Source: Astragalus membranaceus
Taxonomy: Eukaryota; Streptophyta; Magnoliopsida; Fabales; Fabaceae
NCBI GenBank assembly: GCA_039519185.1
Contig: CM076854.1
Coordinates: forward strand, 14,977,192 to 15,041,191
Direction: 5' to 3'
Length of the DNA stretch: 64,000 bases
How positions within the stretch are numbered: the stretch's first letter is position 1; each line of letters begins with the position of its first letter. The position numbers were made by a program, and so were the translations under genes. Under the pieces are notes generated by a model, which was not told the origin of the DNA, did not search any database, and saw only the letters and a program-made list of their open reading frames with translations. This document shows positions 57,230 through 64,000 of this stretch, one piece after another.

Positions 57230-57756
57230 TCAAAATTAAGTTTTCTTAAATTGGTCCCTATTTTATTTATTTCTAAATAATTCTCTTTTACTCATTTTTT
57301 TGGGTAAACAAATTTTCTAAACCTATTGATATGTTGCACAATCAAATTTAGGGTAACTGTCTTAGGACAGATGTATTAGGGGTGCTGTGGAATTTAGTTT
57401 TCGCCCTTCCCTATGCATAACCGACTCCCGAATCCAATCTAGTTTACGCAGACCAAATAATTGTTAAGATAGGTTTTTCTCAATTTTTCCTATTAAATAA
57501 ATTGGGTGGCGACTCCTAAAATAATCGATTTTCGAGCCGTCTACGTCGGGATCACGGTCACGACACTAACACCTTCCTCGCACGTAATCGACCCCCGAAC
57601 CGATATCTCTAGTTTTCAAAAGACCATTCGCCTTGTTCAAAAGACCTTTTTTCAATGTTTTGGTCTTAAAATTAAAATATTGGTGGCGGCTTCAAAAATT
57701 TTCCACGTTGTACATTGAGAAACCCAAACCGGGATTTTTCGGGGTGCAACAATGTC

Positions 57757-58017
57757 TTGGTCACTGTCTTCAGCTATACTAGCCCAAGTTCTAGTTGGAA
57801 GATTGATTAATCCTTGTTGCTGAAAGGCAATGAGGGTTTGGACTGGGAAAGCATAGTTCGATTTGGTTTGTTTGGTTTGATTTTGGGTTGGTAGGGTTTT
57901 CTGGGAAAAAGGCCCTGATTGGTTTAGGGTGGAAGTCCATGTAGTAATTGGTAAAACAGATCCTGTAGCAATTGGTAATTTATTAAGGTCAGGTTTACCC
58001 TTACCTCTTCCTCTTCC
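57757..58017 (-). pseudogene. Virus copy B, end of coat-like frame and start of third protein
   Basis: Collinear with copy A 30241-30500. Holds the basic region of the coat-like protein (beyond the premature stop) and the beginning of the third protein, then the target duplication ATGTC of the giant element. Confidence 0.6.
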
Positions 58018-59650
58018 TCATGAGGAGGAAGCCCTGGAAGTCATCTTGATTGTGGCCCTGAAGATAATCACAAGAGAGCTTGTTAGCTTAACTTGTCCTT
58101 CAATGGTGCTGTAATCAAACCTATTTATAATGACAAGAATATTCTGAATGCCATTATAATAAGATGTGATGTCGTAAAAAACATTATAGGCAAAAGGTTT
58201 TTCTGAAGACAAATTAAATTGATTAGAAACGAGCAGATTAGTAGTTAAGACTTTTCTTTCGTTTAGAAAGGTTTTGACAAGTTTGTAGGAACCAAGAACT
58301 GCGTGTGAATTAGTATGGGTGACTAGTTCACTGATAGTTCTTTTGGTACCACTATTGACCTTTGTTCTGATACGGTTCTGTTTCAGACTAGAATTAATAT
58401 CAAGAACAGAGATGGTTTTTTGACTTTTATCTAAGTTAAAGGGATAACTCAGAGAATTAAACATAGTGGGTTGCCTCATATGGTAAGTTATCATGCCATC
58501 TATAGATAACTGAAAAGAGAAGAGTAAGGCTGGGGATTCCCAGATAATTCTATTTTCAAAGTTTTTAACAAGAGACAAAATATTAATTTTGAAATTGTTG
58601 ATGGTAGAGGATAGATTAATAAAATAAGATTCAGAACTAGAATCCTTTTTAAAAGATTGAGTTAACCAATTGTCAATTTTACTTTTGGTTTTAGGATCAA
58701 GGTTAAGGGCTCTAAGCTCCCCTAAGATCCTATCGTATCTACTGGGTTTATTATCTTTGCAGTAGATGATGATCTTTCTTTTGACATTAGGATCGATCTT
58801 AAAGGCTCTAAGCTTTCTAATGATCCTACAGGTCCTCCAGTTGTGGTTAGTTTTGTTACAGACGAGGTAGGTGATAGTTTTTCTATTACGCTGAAGTCTG
58901 GGTTTGGGTTTCTTTTTACCAGAAGTGCAGCAAGTGTTTGGAGTAGTTTGAGGCATATCCTGAGTTTTAGGTCCAGATGTGGCCTGTTTCCTATCATAAT
59001 GTTTTGGTTTGTAACCAGGTTTGGGTTGGTTAAGACATTTCCTGCTGATGTGGCCAAGAACGCCACATTTGAAGCAGATAACTCTGGCATTAAAGCTAAT
59101 CAGGTTATCTTCACCAGAGGATGATTCTCTTAACATGTTTATAGAGCTTTTGTTCTTGGGTAGAGGATTGTCAAGAGCCATTGCCTTTAGTAGGTCAAGC
59201 TGCTCATTGATCTTGGCTAAGAGTTCTTCGTTATGATCAGCATGCTGAAGAACAGGATTGGCAATAGGGTTACCTTTCTGTGTGGGAATACCTAAAGCTT
59301 GAAGGTATCTAGATTGTTTAAAGAGATCTTTGGGATGTCTATCTGGGATAGAATTTTTAGCAGGAATCACAGGAATACCCTGTTTTTTACCAACTAAATT
59401 TAATTGGGAAGGATAGTCAATATTTTTCTTGATGGCATACCCCTGAAACCAGTAAAAGAAAGGGATATTGCGCTTGATACGATTAAGAAATCTATAGAAT
59501 TTCTCTTGGATTTTCTTGCGTTTGTGTCCCTAGAAATGCAGAAAGAACCGTTCTCTGTGAGGAGACCATTCCCCAGAATAGAATTCTTTCTTAAGGGATT
59601 CCTTATCAATAATGAACGTAAATAACATCATAAGGTTCATTAAGGGAGTA
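58018..59650 (-). pseudogene. Virus copy B coat-like protein, 450 residues still open
   Basis: Open from 59370 to 58018, where copy A has several stops. The N-terminal part upstream (59650-59371) is in another frame or interrupted by a stop (59530 TAG). Knuckle 1 is CFKCGVLGHISRKC near 59035-59082. In the second knuckle the first Cys has become Tyr (YLVCNKTNHNWRTC), and the intervening CCTCG is CCTSG. The frame ends at a TGA inside the Ser-rich segment where copy A reads an Arg codon and goes on into the basic region. So each copy has kept parts the other has lost. Confidence 0.7.
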
Positions 59651-60777
59651 ATATGTGGGTGATTGGATAGATTTGTGGTCTTCTTCATCCTTTTGATGAT
59701 AAGAAGTTTTTACAGGAGTTGTGGTTTCAAATCCCTGTGAGTGGATAGCGGAACCATCATGAGAAGTTCCAACATCAGTTTTGGAGGGCTCTCTAGCTAC
59801 TGAGAAGGATCTCCTGGAGAAGGTTCCTCTGAACATAGCTGTTCTGAAGTCCTCTTCAGATTTGAGGGATCTGGGAATGGAGAAGGAGTTACTTCTATTG
59901 AAGACAAGGTCAACTCTCGCAGATTGGTATTGAATAACATCCTGGAATTCTGGTGTTAACCTAGGTGCTGTAGGAGCAGCTTTATCTAGGGTCCAAGTCT
60001 CGGGAGGTGTTATGTCACTCCTTGTATGGTTTTAGGCACCATAATATTAGCCTTACTATTGTCAGTAAGAAACAAAGTAGTTTCTCCTGATATGTGACAT
60101 TTGGTTTTGAGAAAGTTGGATCTGATAGAGTTCATGACTTTATACTGAACCCTGTATATCAACGTGATAGGAACAGATCCTTCCTTCATGTCATAACCAT
60201 GACATTTAACATTGAGGAAAAGAACATCAAGGATGTTCTTGTCATCCAAACTTACAGTTAAATTTGGAAAACAATTAAAAAAGATTGGCCCGTGTATAAG
60301 GCTAGTTTCAACAGTTCCTAATAAGGAATCATGAAACTGATTATGGCGAGCATCTCTTAAGCAGAGAAGAACTGCTACGTTAAGAGATTCTCTGGTAAGA
60401 GGTTTCATGCCTACCTGGACACTTCCTATGTGCAAGTAGTTGAAATTGTTAGATTTATGATCTCTCATACTTTTCTCAGAAAGAAGATTAAATTCTTCAT
60501 CATCCTTTCGAAGTATGATTTTTTGTTCAACGGTTCTGACAATATAATCAGTTTTGGAAAAGAAAGATCCTTGTTTTTGGTAAAGATCTTTATGAGATAT
60601 TTTTGGGATATCCTAGTTATCCAAATCTTGATTGATATTTCCAAAACGGATTTCTTTTTTGAAAATCTTGTTTGAAAAAGATTGATTTAATTGATTCTCA
60701 TTAAGAGAAGGAGATTGGGATGAAGATGAAGGTCTATTGGAGCTACAAGAGAAACGTGAGGAAAAGACTTTAAACAT
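59606..60777 (-). pseudogene. MP: Virus copy B movement protein, lesions different from copy A
   Basis: ATG at 60777. A TAG at 60615-60613 ends the N-terminal part. The core is open in 60468-60010 with GSVQVGMKPLTRESL, LCLRDARHNQF and LLGTVETSL. One missing base near 60027 shifts the frame; an extra ~27-bp segment (59815-59842) and other indels follow, and the tail resumes in 59836-59606. In copy A the frame lesion is at ~33040. Both copies therefore decayed independently after the tandem formed. Confidence 0.83.
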
Positions 60778-61828
60778 GGTAAAAGAAAGACAGTTTTTTC
60801 CTCACCCGTAAGCATCATTGCCTTCACTTGGTTTACATAGAAATATAAGTATTAAATATGAACTAGTAATTACCTTCTGGAGCATACTGTGGTCTGTGGA
60901 GTTAACTATGCTTGTTCGACGATCAGTATAAGGCCACCTTACTGGATATTAATACTTGAATAAAAGAATTATTTTCTACTTTATACTTTGGAGTGGAATT
61001 AACCTCTATTCAGAAAACAGTGTTAAAGTAAATACAGATATATATCAAATTTGAATTATCAGTTATTTTCTAAATTATACCTTGTATTTAAATATATCTG
61101 TCATATGATCAGAAATAAAGGTTTTTCGCAAATCTTCCTCTTTAGGCCAAGGATAGTTAAGGATAATAATCTCATTGGGTGGTAGATTCTGCTGCCCTTC
61201 ACCATCTGGGCCTTACGCCTTACTTACTACCATTCTGCATTGACGAGACATCCAGATATTTTTACAAAATCCTTTTAGGGTCAAAGAGACAATGAAAATA
61301 TTTGAAAAAGAGCTTTAAAGACCTTTCTTGATCATGGACATAAATATTTAAACTTCCAAAATATAACATAGATACATAATTAATATTTCAAAGTAAATAT
61401 ATAGCAGAATACTTTGTTAATTGATTAAGAACATAGGTGAATCCTGCAAGGTATATACATAGACGAATAATTTTACCATTCATTACCATAATGTTTATTA
61501 GTCATAAAATAGTAGACTAATTGACTATAGGATTACTCAAAACCCATGGTCATACTCACATTGGAGCCCCCCAAGAGGTGTAAATTGAGTAAATACAGCA
61601 GATAAACTGCCATTGCCTGACAGCTGTATTGCCGTACGCATTTGGCTGTTTAGCTATAGTCAAAGAGTACACTATAGTATAACACTTTAGAATAATATTA
61701 ATTTCAGAAGTAATATCCGTAACTGACACTTATATGATTATGAACAAATTATAAGTAACTGCAAAGCATAACTCAGATAAGTAACCAACAGTTCAAAGTT
61801 AATAACTACATTCCTACTTCCACCATCT
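60778..61828 (-). other. Virus copy B leader, non-coding
   Basis: About 1.05 kb, nearly collinear with 33217-34260. No supported frame. Confidence 0.7.
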
Positions 61829-61841
61829 GGCTTTGATACCA
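61829..61841 (-). promoter_or_regulatory. Virus copy B primer-binding site, TGGTATCAAAGCC
   Basis: One base different from copy A (TCAAAG for TCAGAG). About 65 bp beyond it the viral sequence ends at (TA)n. Confidence 0.88.
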
Positions 61842-61910
61842 AGAGGGGATCGGAATCAGCAGTTAAAATAAAGTAGAGAGACAGAGGAGAAGTAGGTAGC
61901 ATACAGAATG

Positions 61911-62255
<345 letters not shown>

Positions 62256-62338
<83 letters not shown>
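62256..62338. repeat. (TA)n continuing after the MITE
   Basis: About 40 TA units, ending before ACGTTTATTTGGC. Confidence 0.95.
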
Positions 62339-62339
<1 letters not shown>

Positions 62340-62957
62340 CGTTTATTTGGCAACTGTCCTTGGAAGGTTCAATCAGCATAATTATAATGTTGAATACCTT
62401 TTAATTAAGTTTTTTATATATATTTGTTATTATTTTTTAGTGCCAACTCTCCAATTTTTATTTTTATTTCTTGTATTTTTATGAAACCAAAAACAGAAAG
62501 AAAAAAATGTCGGATAGACGACCATTTTGATCCCCAAGTTTGTGAAACGTTGTTACTATAGTCCTGTATCAAAATTACAAAAACATCTTTGAATGTACCT
62601 TTAATTAGTTTGGTCTTTAAAAAATATCTTTCACTAATCAGTTTGGTCATCAAATGTGTCTTTTAGTAGTCAATGCAATTCCATAAATTACTAACAGAAG
62701 ACATACTTAGGAATCTTCTCAAGTGTGAGTCTCGACCCATATGTGTACATACCTTTTATGGGAGATTATGGGCCGTCATTGGGCCATACACAAATGGACT
62801 CTGATACTCCTGTTTGCGTTTTTTTAATACGTTGTATGCTTTAGAAATTTCGACACAGTTAGAGACTATAATGACAACAGTTCACAGATCTAAATACCAA
62901 AATGACTATTTACCCAAAGTTTTATCTACAAAGTTTTGTCGAGATATACATTCCATC
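62339..62957. other. Unassigned sequence
   Basis: No supported gene. Phrases such as AGTTTGGTCTTTAAAAAAT and TCAGTTTGGTCATCAAATG suggest a diverged repeat, but no ends are visible. Confidence 0.4.
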
Positions 62958-63133
62958 CTTTTTTTGGGTACATACATTCCATCCTTTGAACAAATTAAAT
63001 ATGGTAATGGTAATACTCCTTCTAGTCTTTCTACTTGAAAGACTCCTTTTTTTGGGTACATACATTCCATCCTTTGAACAAATTAAATATGGTAATGGTA
63101 ATACTCCTTCTAGTCTTTCTACTTGAAAGACTC
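62958..63133 (+). repeat. 88-bp tandem duplication
   Basis: TTTTTTTGGGTACATACATT...CTTCTAGTCTTTCTACTTG occurs twice with a period of 88 bp (GGGTA at 62966 and 63054) and is essentially identical, so recent. Confidence 0.9.
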
Positions 63134-63645
63134 AGCTACGAATTCTCACAAGATTAGAGTAAGGTTGGGAGTTGTACTGCTTATACTTTTTTGGTGGATT
63201 TCATGCCTGATGATCCTATTCAAACTTGGGATTATGGAATTGAATTGCAATGGCGGCCTCCTAGTTGATGACTATAACTTAGATGCATGTTAATGCTGTC
63301 ATGTTTGGCTTATGTTGTCTTCTTTTTCCTTTTTTTTATCTACAAAAAAATGTAATAATAGCATGTGAGTGTGTTGGTTTTGAAAGTCACTGTCTAGTTT
63401 AGAAATTGGAAATCACTTTTTGATTTGTGTTATTTTAGTTGTCTTATTGTCCTTCATAGTTTGGTTTTGGCTTTGTTTCCAAAATTTGCTTTGTTTGTTC
63501 TGGTTCTTTATATGAATAAGGGATATCTCCTACTAGTAATTGTCTATTTCTGAGTACAACATAAAATGTTTATTGGATCATATATTATTGTTACGTTGAC
63601 ATTTTACACGCATTTCAATGAATAATCGTTATTCATAAATCATAC
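63134..63645. other. Unassigned sequence, possible gene tail
   Basis: A short plus frame (about 63193-63267) reads FMPDDPIQTWDYGIELQW and ends RPPS and a stop, followed by T-rich sequence like a 3' untranslated region. I do not recognise it and there is no clear exon upstream, so it is not called a gene. Confidence 0.25.
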
Positions 63646-63647
63646 TA

Positions 63648-63790
63648 CTCTTGTCCTTATTATAAGAAAAATTTTCAGTTTTAGATTCATTGAATAACTG
63701 ATGTATCTCGTTTATATTTTAGGCCACATACACGAATTATTCAATTAACCTAAAAATACAAATTTGTCTTATAATAAGAATCAGAGGGAG
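63648..63790. mobile_element. Stowaway-like MITE, 143 bp, TSD TA
   Basis: Ends CTCTTGTCCTTATTATAAGA and (complement) CTCCCTCTGATTCTTATTAT pair; TA flanks at 63646-63647 and 63791-63792. Confidence 0.8.
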
Positions 63791-63792
63791 TA

Positions 63793-64000
63793 TCAGCTTC
63801 CATAAAGACATACCACCTGACCCACATTCAACTAATGTTCTTTCACACCGGATCAAACAACTCAAAAAAATAGGCTTTTGCTTTCCCCACACCCCCTCCT
63901 ACTCAAAACACACCCCTTCACCCTACACATTTACTAAACTAACCCCACTTAAAATTGATTTTCTCCCTCTACCCCTCTCCCTCTTCTTCTCCTTCAACAC
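63793..64000. other. Unassigned sequence at window end
   Basis: C/T-rich from 63880 (CCCCACACCCCCTCC, CTCCCTCTACCCCTCTCCC), which could be a leader of a gene lying beyond the window; nothing supports it here. Confidence 0.2.

Larger units (their letters stand above)
55081..57565 (+). mobile_element. Tat-like solo LTR, 2485 bp, TSD CTAAC
   Basis: Begins TGTAAACACTCG and ends GGTCACGACA, flanked by CTAAC at 55076-55080 and 57566-57570; the giant 5' LTR shows the empty site (43986-43990). No gag or pol. It carries two units of GATGTGACATC-type hairpin, a TGTACAG-centred hairpin and the double-hairpin module, so it belongs to the Ogre/Tat side. Position 55980-56340 is CACCACC-rich; a C run lies at 56548-56566. 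Confidence 0.88.
36363..57751 (+). mobile_element. Giant non-coding Ogre-like LTR retrotransposon, 21,389 bp, TSD ATGTC
   Basis: ATGTC flanks at 36358-36362 and 57752-57756, and copy A of the virus shows the empty site. LTRs begin TRTCATACCCC and end GGGGTGCAACA; primer site TGGCGACTCCACTGGGGA follows the first, a polypurine tract AAAGAGGGG precedes the second. About 6.6 kb between LTRs holds no gag or pol. It is thus a non-autonomous large derivative (LARD-like) of the Ogre lineage, probably mobilised by an autonomous Ogre. Over the first ~1.2 kb the two LTRs differ at about eight positions, so insertion is young. Each LTR was later hit by a different solo LTR. Confidence 0.92.
50808..57751 (+). 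repeat. Giant element 3' LTR (4.46 kb without nested solo LTR)
   Basis: Starts TGTCATACCCC and ends GGGGTGCAACA; matches 36363-44173 at nearly every base outside the two different insertions. Hairpin repeats are at 53062-53770. It has two double-hairpin modules and is interrupted by 55081-57565. Confidence 0.92.

Noticed and set aside
63193..63267. Short frame ending WRPPS as a host gene end
   Set aside because: Under 30 codons, no recognised family, no supporting splice or upstream exon; left as unassigned.

Overview
The window is plant nuclear DNA made almost entirely of transposable elements and one endogenous virus; I found no intact host gene, tRNA or rRNA. Ogre/Tat-type Ty3-gypsy elements with an extra ORF1, an archaeal-type RNase H, a primer site reading TGGCGACTYCACTGGGGA and very long LTRs suggest a legume with a large genome (Fabeae/Trifolieae-like). 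That taxonomic call is inference.

Layout. 1-2038: 5' part of an Athila-like Ty3-gypsy element (minus strand; LTR, primer site, gag with one stop), inserted into an older Ogre element. 2039-17267: 5' two-thirds of that decayed Ogre (minus strand: LTR, primer site, ORF1, gag, protease with G-patch, RT-RNase H, archaeal-type RNase H), itself cut in its primer site by a 3.2-kb Tekay-like solo LTR (10790-13977). 17268-24457: remains of a minus-strand LINE carrying a hAT MITE, a decayed Copia element (TSD GATTG) whose 3' LTR received a second LINE that in turn received a TRIM, a hAT-like element, a second TRIM and a SINE. 24458-25511: a hAT-like element with a GC-rich core.

26697-61916 is the main result: a head-to-tail dimer of a roughly 6.2-kb caulimovirid-like genome (minus strand), bounded on both sides by (TA)n. 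Each copy has a tRNA-Met primer site, a long leader, a 30K-type movement protein, a double zinc-knuckle coat-like protein, an unrecognised aromatic-rich third protein, a tandem-repeat upstream region and a TATA box. Neither copy shows any protease, reverse transcriptase or RNase H. Copy A is split by an Athila-like solo LTR (TSD CTTAT) just beside its TATA box. Copy B is split by a young 21.4-kb non-coding Ogre-like element (36363-57751, TSD ATGTC), whose two LTRs each later received a solo LTR (40158-43508, TSD TCAAG; 55081-57565, TSD CTAAC).

The Ogre/Tat LTRs share a double-hairpin module, seen seven times in three LTR types, with compensatory base changes in both stems. It looks like a conserved structured RNA of the R-U5 region. 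Several further repeated stem-loops lie in the giant element. 61917-64000 holds (TA)n with a MITE inside, an 88-bp tandem duplication and a Stowaway MITE.

Relative order of events from nesting: LINE, then Copia/hAT/TRIMs; Ogre, then solo LTR and Athila-like element; virus dimer, then giant Ogre-like element, then its solo LTRs. All boundaries with target-site duplications were read directly; family names are assigned from domain content and terminal sequences.
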